64,000 nucleotides of DNA from Symsagittifera roscoffensis (taxonomy: Eukaryota > Xenacoelomorpha > Acoela > Convolutidae): the NCBI RefSeq assembly GCF_963678635.1, contig NC_087063.1:67312727-67376726 (forward strand). The letters run 5' to 3'. Positions within the stretch are counted from its first letter, which is position 1. Every line of letters starts with the position of its first letter. Made by a program: the position numbers and the translations under genes. Below, in pieces: positions 1 to 10,690 of the stretch. The notes below the pieces were generated by a model. The model worked only from the letters and a program-made list of their open reading frames with translations, did no database searches and was not told the DNA's origin.

Positions 1-1618
1 GGCCACTTAAATTGGGGAGGATTTTTGTCTCGGATTTTTTTATAAAAAAATGTTGAACCGTTTTCCACGCAAACTTAGGTATCACAAATAATCATCGGAA
101 TAGGTCGGGTGATATATCTTATGAAAGACCTTTAATTTTCAACCTTTTATTGATCATATTAAAGCACATTTTGTCTTAAAATCATTTGATTTTTAGGAAG
201 AAAAGCTTCTATTCAATATCGGTGAAAATGTTGTTTTGTCTCAAAAAAAGCTTTATTTTAGCGCACTCTTTGGAATAAAATATACCAAATAAAGTATGTC
301 AAATATACCGAAATTAATATAACTATCGAACCCACCTAAGTTATAGGCCTTTCCAGATCTTTTTATAAAACCACTGACAAAAATGACAAATTTCAAGAAA
401 AAAAAAACGAAACTTTTTATGCTTTAATTTAACCGCTCAGCAAAGGGTTAACCTTGTTTTATTTACATATTTCTAAGACAAAATTCTCTCCGAATGTTTT
501 GCGGCATTGATTTTGAATTTTGTTATTTGCGTACTTATTTTACTTATTTTTTAAATAAGGAAAAATAAAGGTTCTTCGTTGCGTTTTTTTTCGCTTGTGT
601 GCGAAGCACACCTTCGCCTCTTGATCATTTTTTGTTCAAACGGTTTAAGGTTTAAAATGCTGTTTGATAATAAAAGGTTTTTTGAAATTGTATGGGGTTT
701 ATTTTGTTCCGACAATTGAAACTGAGGACCAATTTTGTATTCGGATTAGGGTTAAAAACTTAATTTTTTTTGCAATTTTTCTTCAAGACTATGGTCGGAA
801 CATTCTGTTTTGTTTGCACAGTAACCGGCTATCCCTGTTATTATGCATTTTTGTACTTCTTAAAAAAAACTTAATTTCTCAAAACTGCTCTCTGAATTTT
901 GAAAAAGTAGTACTTATGGAAAGTACTTATAGTACTCATGCGAAACCTTGCTCCACTTTCTAAAGCCTTCGAAAAAATCTTTGGGGGAATTTTTGACACA
1001 CTTTTCAAATCTGGGATTAAGGGGTACAATCGAACTAAAATGTAGCTGAAATCTTCCCTGCATAAGCCGCAAAGCCTAAAAAATTTGAAGCCTCAAAAAG
1101 GCTTTGTTCTACGCTTGCGTTCAGATCCCCTTACCACACCAATGTTTTTTGTGTTTTTTTTTTGCGCAGTAACCGGTTAGCCTTGTTTGGTTACATATTT
1201 GTTGAGAATATTAGATGACAAAATTTTCAGAATAATTTGAGGCAACGATTTCAATAAGTTTCGCTATTTTATCTGCAGATTTTTGAGTATGGATAATTCA
1301 ACTTCTTTTTGTTTCTTACTTAAGGAATTGCAAGTAATGCGAAATTCCTCCTCACTTCTATGTTTCAAATTGATTGCGCAAGTGGTGTTATATTGTAGCT
1401 CTCGACTGAAAACCTGGTGTTTCTCTGTTGAAATTTGTGAAATTTGAAAATTTACAGTTTAAAAAAAGTCCAATCGGTGTTCCAGTCCGTCCAATTTTCT
1501 GCCTCAATTAGACTTCTAGTTAGGGTTTTTGGTTTCTTATTGCTTCCTAAGTTTTAGTGAGTAGACTAATAATATCTGAATTGGCGATGTACGAATTGAT
1601 TGATGTTTTCCGTTTTAG
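1..1618. other. Intergenic DNA with repeat fragments upstream of the PLEKHM1-like gene
   Basis: No coding region was recognised. Positions about 60-120 carry a segment (ACAAATAATCATCGGAAT core) that recurs at 25.15-25.2 kb and, inverted, at 25.49-25.55 kb. A GCGAAG..CTTCGC hairpin lies at about 601-618, and a fragment related to dispersed family X (GCCTTCGAAAAAATCTTTGG) at about 965-985. The last bases form a T-rich 3' splice site (TTTTAG at 1613-1618), so the right end is probably an intron in the 5' UTR or an outron. Confidence 0.5.
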
Positions 1619-1624
1619 ACTTGC

Positions 1625-4000
1625 ATGTCTTCAAATGGTTCTGATTTATCTGCCAAAGTGCGCGATAATATTCTGTATAATTTGAAGCTGGTAATTAAAA
1701 AGCTTCTGTTCAATGCAACAGCGACACAAACAACAAGTTTTCAGTCCTCGGACGTAACTCATTCGCTCTGCTATGTGTTAGAGGCAATTTTCCTGTTCGG
1801 TTTGAAGAGCCCGTATTCAACGAACAAAGTGGTTGACCCAGCTACGAACACGAAAGTTGTGGCTCCATCGTTCTGGCCTTTTGTTCTCAAATTCACGCAC
1901 AGTGATGTGTCAACCCAACTAGGCGCTTTGAAGTTCATTACAAATGAAACTGGATTGTGTAGATCATGGATTCGAATGGCTTTAAATGACGGTCTATTTT
2001 CGTCCTATGTTGAACTTATTTTGAACGGGGAAATGAAAATAAGGAAGAAGTTTTACAATAAGGAGGCCTTTTGGTTTCAGTCGGACCAGGTAGCTATGAT
2101 AACTGGTTTATTGTTTGGAATCGACAACTACAAATTTGAAATAGCTCATAATGTTTCACTCCTTAATTCATGGGGTACGACACCTTTAGAGTTGGCGGGA
2201 TACTTCAAAGTGACAAACTTGCCTGTTCTATTTCCGCCTGACTCGATACCCAAAACTGTTCCGGCTGCAGCTAGCAAAAAACCAGAGGAGACTCAGGCGG
2301 AACCTGTAAGATATGTGGACCAAGATGTCAGCGCTACGACTGCCGGAGACTTGGACATTGTGATTACTCGTAGAAGAAGAAAGAAGAAGAATGGGAAGTC
2401 GAAAAAGACTTTCAGTACGACTAGTAGCTCCAGAGCTTCAACCGAATCTTTACATACATCACTAGTAGATATAGCAGACAGGAGTTCCAAGAATTTGGAA
2501 GGCAGTGAATTCAATATGGAAGAAGAGCAAAGTCAAGCAGGAAGTTCGGTTTCAGGTTCCAAAACGCCTGATGATTTGAATCAATCGAATTTGGAGAAAG
2601 CTATTGAGTCTGAGTCTAAAGTCAAGCTTGAAGACGAAGATACTTTCGACGATGATTTGTCACTAGCTAAAGTTACAATTGCGGAAAGAAATGACCCTGT
2701 TCAAGAAAGAAACGAAAAAGTTCAAAAAGGTGAACCCGAAGCAGAAGATTCCGGTAGACAAATGGAGGCTAGATTTTCCCCGGAACCGATGGCAGAAGTG
2801 TACCATTTCGACGCCAGCGTGATGTTTGCTGTGGACGATGACGCGTCTGCAATAGCGTCGATGTCGTCCATAACAGGAGGAGCTAATGATGCTGACGTGA
2901 GTGATTTCTCTCAACGTGTTACTCCATCACCACCTGGTAATGTCATAGCGAATAGAGACGGAACTTGGACAGATACAGCGAGATCTTCTCCGAATCTGTA
3001 CGCGTTGATGGGCTTACCGCATATCGGAAACAGAATCGTGCGTAACGAAAGCACCTCAGTTCCAAGAATACCGGAAGTTGCCTGTGAGCCTGTGTCGTCT
3101 GAAGCTCATCAAAATCCATCGGAATTACATTTGCGTGTGAATAAAGAAGAAAAATCAAGGGAACCTTCAGGTAGTTCACAAGATTTTGAACTAATTCCTC
3201 AACCAGGAGTCGATAAACATGATTTGAACGAATCGATTACGAGTGATTTCAAGAGCATCTACACAACGTTGACCCATGAGAAAGGCTTGCCGTCTCAGAA
3301 TTACATGTGCAAGGGGTGTAGCTCGCCTATTGGTACCATATACGGCAAATTTAAAGTTTGCGCTTTTGATTCGAAATATTACTGTGCTCGATGTCATTCT
3401 GATGATGAAGCAGTGATTCCTGCTTACATTGTGAACAACTGGGATTTCACGCCTTATAAAGTGTGTTGTGCGGCTAAAACATTCCTAACTGAAGTCGAAA
3501 ACGAGCCATTGATTGATTTCGATGTTATCAATAACAATCTGTACGAATACATTCAGCCTCTGAGGGTTATGTTTGATAAACGAAAAAGACTCAAGTACGC
3601 AGCTAATTATCTTTTTTCGTGCTCTGAAACGACTTCAAACGAAGTGAAAAGTCGTCTCTGGCCGAAAGATTACATGCTGAGTAACTTGCATCTTTATAGT
3701 GTTCAGGATCTCCTGCAAATACAAACGGGATACCTGCAAACACACTTGCAAAGAGTGCTGGACTTCTGCATAAGACATATTAGCACGTGTGTGGTTTGCA
3801 AGCAAAAAGGATTTATATGTGAGATCTGTCGGGAATCGGAGATTATTTACGCTTTTGATGTCGAAGGAACGGCTACGTGTGAGAAATGCCACACCGTCTT
3901 TCACAAAAGATGCAAGTCTGATTATGCGCCTTGCCCGAAATGTGTGCGAAGAGCTAGTTATACAATGCACAGAACCATGGGCTTTGGCGCAGTGGCATAA
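1625..4000 (+). CDS. RUN domain and Rubicon-homology zinc domain protein, PLEKHM1-like
   Basis: This encodes 791 residues in one uninterrupted exon. Residues about 10-205 read as a RUN domain; the segment WIRMALNDGLF and the tail LLNSWGTTPLELAGYF resemble the PLEKHM1 RUN domain most closely. Residues about 245-520 are low-complexity, acidic and Ser-rich, with a basic run RRRRKKKNGKSKK at 249-261. Residues about 555-785 are a Rubicon-homology domain with Cys/His pairs (MCKGC, CARCH, CVVCKQKGFICEIC, CEKCHTVFH, CPKC). Known for the family: the RUN domain binds ARL8, the Rubicon-homology domain binds RAB7, and a LIR motif binds ATG8 proteins on late endosomes and lysosomes. A candidate LIR, DFELI, is at 520-524. 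No pleckstrin-homology domains were seen, and the protein is shorter than the roughly 1050 residues of vertebrate PLEKHM1. The start is the first ATG after a 3' splice site at 1617-1618. Rubicon itself is the alternative assignment. Confidence 0.85.
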   Translation: MSSNGSDLSAKVRDNILYNLKLVIKKLLFNATATQTTSFQSSDVTHSLCYVLEAIFLFGLKSPYSTNKVVDPATNTKVVAPSFWPFVLKFTHSDVSTQLGALKFITNETGLCRSWIRMALNDGLFSSYVELILNGEMKIRKKFYNKEAFWFQSDQVAMITGLLFGIDNYKFEIAHNVSLLNSWGTTPLELAGYFKVTNLPVLFPPDSIPKTVPAAASKKPEETQAEPVRYVDQDVSATTAGDLDIVITRRRRKKKNGKSKKTFSTTSSSRASTESLHTSLVDIADRSSKNLEGSEFNMEEEQSQAGSSVSGSKTPDDLNQSNLEKAIESESKVKLEDEDTFDDDLSLAKVTIAERNDPVQERNEKVQKGEPEAEDSGRQMEARFSPEPMAEVYHFDASVMFAVDDDASAIASMSSITGGANDADVSDFSQRVTPSPPGNVIANRDGTWTDTARSSPNLYALMGLPHIGNRIVRNESTSVPRIPEVACEPVSSEAHQNPSELHLRVNKEEKSREPSGSSQDFELIPQPGVDKHDLNESITSDFKSIYTTLTHEKGLPSQNYMCKGCSSPIGTIYGKFKVCAFDSKYYCARCHSDDEAVIPAYIVNNWDFTPYKVCCAAKTFLTEVENEPLIDFDVINNNLYEYIQPLRVMFDKRKRLKYAANYLFSCSETTSNEVKSRLWPKDYMLSNLHLYSVQDLLQIQTGYLQTHLQRVLDFCIRHISTCVVCKQKGFICEICRESEIIYAFDVEGTATCEKCHTVFHKRCKSDYAPCPKCVRRASYTMHRTMGFGAVA

Positions 4001-5300
4001 ACTTGAAAATGTTCATTTAGCTTAGATTTCAGTAGCAAGAAAATTTTAGTCAGATATTCAAACTTTGGGTTCGATGAAATCATTAGTTTGTTCAAGGTGT
4101 TTAATCAATACTTACATTGGTTGATGTTATTCAGAAGATTTTAACAAGAATTTGGTCAAATCAAAACGGTTATCTATTGTTCATCGTCCTTTAAAATTTT
4201 GAAAGATTAAATTATGGGCGATAATGTTAATGAAAGAAGTGCATAGCAGAACTTTTTGCAAAAAAAAACAGATCAAATAGAGCAAAAAAGTATATATCAA
4301 TAGAATCAGTTGTATGAAATTTTCACTGCAAGAAATGTGATTGAAGAAGCAAAATGGCAGATAACGGTTGTTCGCAATTGCGTTTTTACATACGATCAAG
4401 CACAAGGTTTCCGTTTTGTAGCTGGAATTTGTTACTGAGGTTAAAGATTCGAGTCTATATGTCCTTGAATGGTGCTGGTATCTACTTCTTTATTTTGCAT
4501 TCAAACTGAGTTTATCAATTAGTTTTAGTTCTTTTTTTCTTCTTTCTGAATTTAATTTATCGTAAAATAATATAAACTAACCGCGAAGTAAAGGATATGA
4601 ATTGGAGATTGGATTGGTCGGCGTGTTCTCATTTCACAATTGCGTCTCTTAGAGAAAACATATTTCGTTACATGTTTTGAGAACGGGTCGCCGACCGGAA
4701 ATTGAGTGAAGGGGAAATTGCAACATAAAATATAACCAAGTTCAATGCCTTTACTTAAATGACCCATACAGAAAAGGCATGCGTTCTGTTCAATCAGAAA
4801 AAAAACACTGATTCGTGCTTTTTATACAAATGGTGTCGAATGTCAGCATAGAGGATCATGTAATTTATACTTTAAAAAAGACAGCTAAAGTTGGATTTTG
4901 ACATAATTTCTTCGGAAAACATCAAAACAATTTACAGAAGATTTCCGTCGAGCGCCCTCAAAACGCGGGTCACAACATGTGAAGTCTAAAGATTTCTCAG
5001 TATTCCGAATCAAAAACAGGCTGACTGTAAGGATAGTCTGGAGGGAAACGTGCAAAAGCGTTGGATTATGCTTTTATATGCTAAAAGTTGAAGTGTTTTT
5101 TATACATTTAATAAAATTTGCGTCACCAGAAAAAAATTTTGAAAGTAATTTACGGCCAAAAATTTACTTTCGCCCCCTCTCTGCAACTGGGCCGCAAAAT
5201 CAGTTTTATAGTAGCTTAATGTCTTTTTACAGTTACACATGCGCAGCGTAGTGTGGTTACTATTTGGATGCTTTTTTTCCAACCTAAGTCGTAAATGTGC
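4001..5300. other. 3' flank of the PLEKHM1-like gene, no gene seen
   Basis: AT-rich sequence without a recognisable coding region. An ATTAAA at 4206-4211 is a possible polyadenylation signal for the gene ending at 4000. Short ORFs here have no recognisable composition or motifs. Confidence 0.4.
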
Positions 5301-5304
5301 TAAC

Positions 5305-5462
5305 TTTGGTGGCGCTTTTAAAGAAGGTGTCTGAATTGGCATTTTTATTACGCTTGCGATTAGCAAGCGTTATCAAATCGGATTTTTGGTGGCGCTTTTA
5401 AAGAAGGTGTCTGAATTGGCATTTTTATTATGCTTACCATTAGTAAGGGTTATCAAATTCGG
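5305..5462. repeat. Two-copy ~79 bp tandem duplication with hairpin
   Basis: The segment beginning GGTGGCGCTTTTAAAGAAGG occurs at about 5309 and again at about 5388, followed both times by GTGTCTGAATTGGC. The first copy contains a perfect hairpin, GCTTGCGATTAGCAAGC. A related hairpin-like sequence precedes the family X copies at 17.65 and 26.78 kb. Confidence 0.8.
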
Positions 5463-5479
5463 GCTTACAACTACTTTAA

Positions 5480-5925
5480 CGAAATCAGTTGAATCACGTA
5501 TGATGCTGCTATGCAGCTGACATCTCAATTTCATGAAAATTTGAATTTAACTACTGGGTGGGTACTAGTTACTACTGGTAAATATATCGAGTTTCGATAC
5601 AAATTTTCTGCTCATGATTTTCTGCTTCATGGTTGTCGACTTAAGCTCTGTCGGTTTAGTTTCCAAATTCTGTACTCTAGTTTAGACGGGCTATTTATAT
5701 AGCTATCGTGAATCATATCTGGGCGTTACTTGCAGTTTTTCCAATATGATTTTTTAACAAATTTTGGCTGAGTTTCCGGTAATCGGCTGTCGGCTTGATT
5801 TCAATCGGCTTATTTACCGTATTATTTTCCTTCATACGCCCGGCAGTTTTTTTGATATCGATAAGACTCACCAATTTTTGAATGCTCATAGTCAACCCCA
5901 TTAGGACCTCTTGTAAAAATTTAAA
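5480..5925 (+). repeat. 3' tail fragment of dispersed family X
   Basis: The stretch with ATCGGCTGTCGGCTTGATTT, GGCTTATTTACC and AGTCAACCCCATTAGGACCT matches the end of the copy at about 18.42-18.66 kb (AGTCAACCCCACTTGGAACT). It lies directly before another family X head, so two copies may be nested or adjacent. It has no coding capacity. Confidence 0.6.
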
Positions 5926-5934
5926 TAAAATTTA

Positions 5935-7640
5935 ACTAAAAAATATATTGCACTCCGGTACTAGATTTTTTTCCTGTAATTAAGTTTGTTCGCAAGACTC
6001 ATCTCGACTCATCTATAGTGGTACCTTGTTTCATAATGTATTCAAATTTCTCAGCGTTCCCGGCCAACCGCAAAGGTCCCGGGTTCCACCAGTCTGACCA
6101 GGACCTTTTTTTCAACCGGGAACTATTTCAAATATAATTGTTGACCAATTCTTTGTCTGCTTATTCGTTGTCGGCTTAGTTGTCTCATCTTGGAATAGTT
6201 ATTTTAACTGCGCACATTTTTCTTTAATATTGTTTGTAGTATTTGGTTTACTCCTACAATTTGTAATTTTACTTTGCTTGACCTAATTTTACTTGTCGGC
6301 TCAATGATCTCATTCTGGGCAGTTTTGTGAGAAATTCAATTTTAACACTCCCCTCCGCAATTTTCAAGTTAGTTCTATATTAACCAATCGATGTTGCAAT
6401 TTCATTTTTTTAGTTTTGCTAAATTTGTAGTTTTTCTCGAAAACTTTTGATGTTCCAAAAAGGGATGTTTATTAAAAGACCGCCTTCTGCTCATTGTGGC
6501 TGCATACTCCCCTGGAGTCTCTTTTGATCTGACTCCTCTTCTACAGCCTTCGAAAAAGTCTGTGGGGGGAATATTTGACCCAATTTGATTTTTTGTTTTC
6601 TCGAAAACTGCTCCTCTCAAATCTGAGTTTTTGGTTTCAATGGAAAGCTTACCTGTATAAGTGGCTACAACCAAATTTTTTTTACTCATAAAGTTATGGC
6701 CTTCGGAATTGTCAAGTATCAGATTTTGACCGTTTTGTTAATCTTCTCGAAAACTAACCGCTCTAATTTGATTCTGTTGTTTCAATGAAAATAACGGGTA
6801 CTGGGAAGCTCTTCTGTTTTAGCGGCTACTCACAGTTTAACAAAATTTATCGCCCTCAGAAAAGTAGAATTTTTGATTTTTAACCTTTTTTAAAAACATT
6901 TTCAGTATATCAAAAACCACCCTGCCTTATCTAAGATTTTTTGTTCATTTCAAGGAACGGGTTCTAGGAAGCTCATTTGGTTATGCGACTACGACCATTT
7001 TTTGAGACCAATAGTTATGGCCCTCGGAAAAATCGAAAAGATTGCGTGAATCCTTTCTGCATAAGCGGCCACGCCCTATTTTTTGATACAAAAACCTATG
7101 ATGTTCGGAAACGTCAAATTCTTCGTTTGTTGACCGTTTACTGGGCTTTTCTTGCTAACTATTCTGCCAAATCTAATATCATAGGTTTAATCGAAGCAAC
7201 AGGTTTGACAGCCTTCTTTATAATTGGGTAAGCGATTTTTTTTTTAAAAAAACAGGTCATGGTCTTCAAAGAAGTCATAATGTTAAAAATTTCTTCGCTC
7301 CGGAATTTTTTGAACTTGAATACTACCTTACCGATTGTCAGGTTGAGTGTTCAATCGAGAAACCCGTTTCTCTGAATCTTCTTTATCTTAATGGTCTCGA
7401 CCGGCTTTTTTTTGCTGAAAAACGTTATCGAAATGCTAATAAATTAAATCTCAGATTGATTTTTTTGAAAAAACCGGTTGCGAGATTTTTTCCTGCAGCA
7501 GCGACGCCTCCTTAATTTTTGTGAGATATTTATGTTGTCCATCAAAAAGTTGATTTTCTTAAATGATTCTTTTCTCAGTTATTTTAGTGGAGATGCAACT
7601 TAGGTTTTAGGCAAAGTCCGATTTGCGATACCGTTGAGTC
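5935..7640 (+). repeat. Dispersed non-coding element, family X copy 1
   Basis: The head (ACTAGATTTTTTTCCTGTAA to CTGACCAGGACC) aligns with heads at 17.67 and 26.8 kb. The body is a row of degenerate modules of very roughly 130-180 bp, each with variants of TTCTCGAAAACTACC, a CAATCTGAGATTTTGGGTTC-like stretch, TTCAAT..AACGGGTTG, CATAAGCGGCTACG and AAAGTTATGGCCCTCGG. The right end shares AGGCAAAGTCC with the copies at 28.28 and 35.78 kb. No long ORF is present. It is a decayed non-autonomous interspersed repeat; its class is not established. Confidence 0.65.
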
Positions 7641-8540
7641 AATTTTCAATTTCGTTTCTTTTTAGGCATTTTTTTTGTAACCAACCTCTTAGAAACTACC
7701 ATGTTAAATCTGACCTTAAGGGCTCAGTCAAAAAGATAGGTTGCGACTATTTTGCTTGCGGAAGTGGTCTCAACTTTTTTCTATTTTCTCTGCATAAATG
7801 GCCTTATCGCTATAGGTTAAATCGAAAGAACATATTGTGGGAATTTTTCTGCATAATTACACATGAGCTTTTTTTGTAGAACAACTGTTAGGAACTTTAT
7901 AATAGTCAAAGTTTTGAGATATGGAGCGTTCTGTGGACGCCTTTTTCTTTTCTGAAAAATGTCCCGCTGTAGAGGTTAATAGGTAAAAGGTTTATAGCCG
8001 AGGTTAAAACTGCCCTGCTTATTGAGGCTAATTTGAAATAATATTTAATTTCAAATATTTTCTGCATAGTTGGATTTACCCTTTTCTTGTAGATAAGCCG
8101 CCGGCATGGAAAAATATTTTAAGGAATTTTTTCCGCTTTTCTTGAAATTTAAATCTGACATTAAGTTCCAGTGAAAGAACGAGTAGTAAATATTTTTTCG
8201 AAGAAAGCTCAAATTTTTTTTTCAAGTAAAGAAACCACTCAGATTGGTAAATTCATTTTTTGGAATTTTTTAAAATTAAGTATTTCATCCCGCATGAGTA
8301 CATTTTATAAAAGCATCAAGCAGATAGTTCCAAATTTAGCTGAGCACCTAGGTGAAAGAAATAGATTACGTGAATAATGGGGTGGCTTTTAATTGATTTC
8401 ATAGAAGGTAAAATGCTTGGCATATTTTCCCAAAGAGACTGTCTTTTTGATCCAATTTTGACTGCCTAATAGAGTGATATTGTATTAACGGCCGTATGTC
8501 GGCTAACTGGACAAATTGCGTCGTTCGATGGGCAAAAAAT
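7641..8540. other. Intergenic, repeat-like modules, no gene seen
   Basis: More family X-like phrases (CTGCATAAATGGCC, AGGTTAAATCGAAAGAAC) run to about 8.1 kb, then unremarkable AT-rich DNA. The longest ORFs are not protein-like. Confidence 0.35.
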
Positions 8541-8544
8541 CTAT

Positions 8545-9011
8545 ATCTATCTATCTATACTATATTTAAATGCGAGTGACAGCTATCTTCCATGTTTAAG
8601 CATAATAATTTTGCATGGTTAACGAAAGAATTTTTTCATGTTTAAGCTATATCATATATTGCAAGGCTTAAGAAAATTTTTCAATTAGTTTTCCGCAAGG
8701 TCATTATTTTTTCATTTTTTTTCGAGGACATATTAAGTCTGTCTTTCTGTCTGTATACCTGCTTTTTTAATTAATTTGATTATGTCTGTCTACCCGTCGC
8801 CTAATTTTTTAACTTTCATCTATTATCTATTATATATTTAAATGCGGACTTCACTATCTCGCCATGCTTAAGCTTTTTCAACGTATTATTTTTGCATGTT
8901 TAACAAAAGAATTTTTTCACGTTTAAGCTATATCGTATATTGCAATGCTTAAGTTTTTTTTTCGATTTTGCAGTTTAAAATCAGTGTTTATTTTATCTAT
9001 CTATCTATCTA

Positions 9012-9074
<63 letters not shown>

Positions 9075-9545
9075 ATCTATATATCTATATCTATCTATCT
9101 ATCTATACTATATTTAAATGCGAGTGACAGCTATCTCCCATGTTTAAGCATAATAATTTGCATGTTTAACGAAAGAATTTTTTCATGTTTAAGCTATATC
9201 ATATATTGCCATGCTTAAGAAAATTTTTCATTTAGTTTTCCGCAAGGTCATTATATTTTCATCAGTTTTTTTCGAGGCCATATTAAGTCTGTCTGTCTGT
9301 CTGTATACCTGCTTTTTAAATTAATTTGATTGTCTGTCTACCCGTCGCCTAATTTTTTAACTTCCATCTATTATCTATCTATCTATTATATATTTAAATG
9401 CGGGCTTCTTTATCTCGCCGTGTTTAAGCTTTTTCAACGTATTGTTTTTGCGTGTTTAACAAAAGATTTTTTTTCACGTTTAAGCCATATCGTATATTGC
9501 AACGGTTAAGGTTTTTTTCGATTTTCCAGTTTAAATTCAGTGTTT
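8545..9545. repeat. Four ~275 bp repeat units around a microsatellite
   Basis: The unit opening TATATTTAAATGCG begins near 8561, 8836, 9111 and 9392. Each is followed by variants of CATGTTTAAGC, GCATGTTTAACGAAAGAATT and TTTAAGCTATATCATATATT. Units 1 and 3 resemble each other more than units 2 and 4, so a two-unit block (about 550 bp) was duplicated after the first duplication. Units 2 and 3 are separated by the tetranucleotide tract at 8994-9107. Confidence 0.8.
8994..9110. repeat. TATC tetranucleotide microsatellite
   Basis: About 115 bp of (CTAT)n with a few TATATC interruptions. A shorter tract of the same motif precedes the first unit at about 8540-8560. Confidence 0.95.
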
Positions 9546-9589
9546 ATTTCATCAAGTTTGAAGTTAGCAACACAATAGTAGGATTTTGT

Positions 9590-10690
9590 CAGAGCTTTCC
9601 CAGGTTTTGCGATTCTGGCCTCCATATATGAATAACAATATCCTTTTAGTTTACGAGATAGGCAATTTTCGAGATTTTGAAATTCTCACCCTGTAGTTGG
9701 ATGCTGTCAGGGTACTCTCAGGGGTTGTGAATCTTGCCTCCAATTCTCACTTCTGAAATCCTTGTAGTTTTCGAAATATGACGTTTTTTATGATTTTTTA
9801 AAAAGAATTTCAAAAACTTAGATTTAAAAAAAATTTTCAAAACGTTGAAGATCTCAATCCTGTTGTTGGTTTTTGTGAGGGTCCCCTCAAGGGTTGCGAA
9901 TCTTGCCTCTGAATATGGCTGCTCAAATTTTTGTAGTTTTCGAGATATGGCGTTTTTTTTTAGGTTTCTTCAAAATTTTTCATAAAACATAAGTATAAAA
10001 AATTTCACAAAACTTGAAATTTTCAGCTCTGTAGTGAGGATCTGTCAGGGTACTCTCAGGAGTTCCAAGTTTTGCCTCCCAATTTGACTGCTCAAATTCT
10101 TGTAGTTTTCCAGATATGACGTTTTTTGTGATTTTTTCATAAAAATTTTCATGAAAATTAAATTAATTGTTTTTTTTTCAAAGTTTGAATTCCCTAACCT
10201 GTTGTTGGGAGGCTGTCAGAGTAATCCCAGGGGTTGGAAATTTGGCTTCCAGTTAAGAATGCCAAAATCTTTTTTTTAAGAGATACGACGATTTTTGTGG
10301 GTTTTTTTGGAATTGTTCAGAAAACTCAAATTACAAAATAATTCGTTAAAGTGAAATTCCCAACCCTGTAGTTGTGTACTTTCAAAGATTGCGAATATTG
10401 TCCTCAAAAAAGAAAACTTAAGGTGAGGTTTCTCAAAATTTGAATTTCCCAACATTGTAGTTGGGTACTGTAATAGTACTCTCAGGAGTTGCAAATCTTG
10501 CGTTCAAATGCGACTGCTCAATTGCTTTCAGTTTCCCAGATGTGACGTTTCATAGTTCATTTTAAATTCTCCAAAGAACTTATATAAAACTCCACAAAAT
10601 TTTATGGTTCTTCAAAACTTGTAAAAAAAACTTGAATATTTGTAATTGGGTGCTGTCAGAGTACACTCAAAGAATAATTTTTTGAGTTGT
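9590..10690. repeat. Degenerate ~170 bp tandem repeat
   Basis: The phrase GGGTTGCGAATCTTGCCTC and its variants recur near 9604, 9721, 9892, 10060, 10228, 10383 and 10484. Between them sit TGTAGTTTTCGAGATATGACG and CTGTAGTTGGGTGCTGTCAG-like phrases. Three successive spacings are 168-171 bp; the outer copies are shortened and more diverged, as in an old array. Confidence 0.75.

Noticed and set aside
2293-3970. Several minus-strand ORFs
   Set aside because: They are antisense shadows of the PLEKHM1-like coding exon.
8945-9127. 60-codon ORF rich in Ile, Tyr, Leu and Ser
   Set aside because: It is the translation of the TATC microsatellite.
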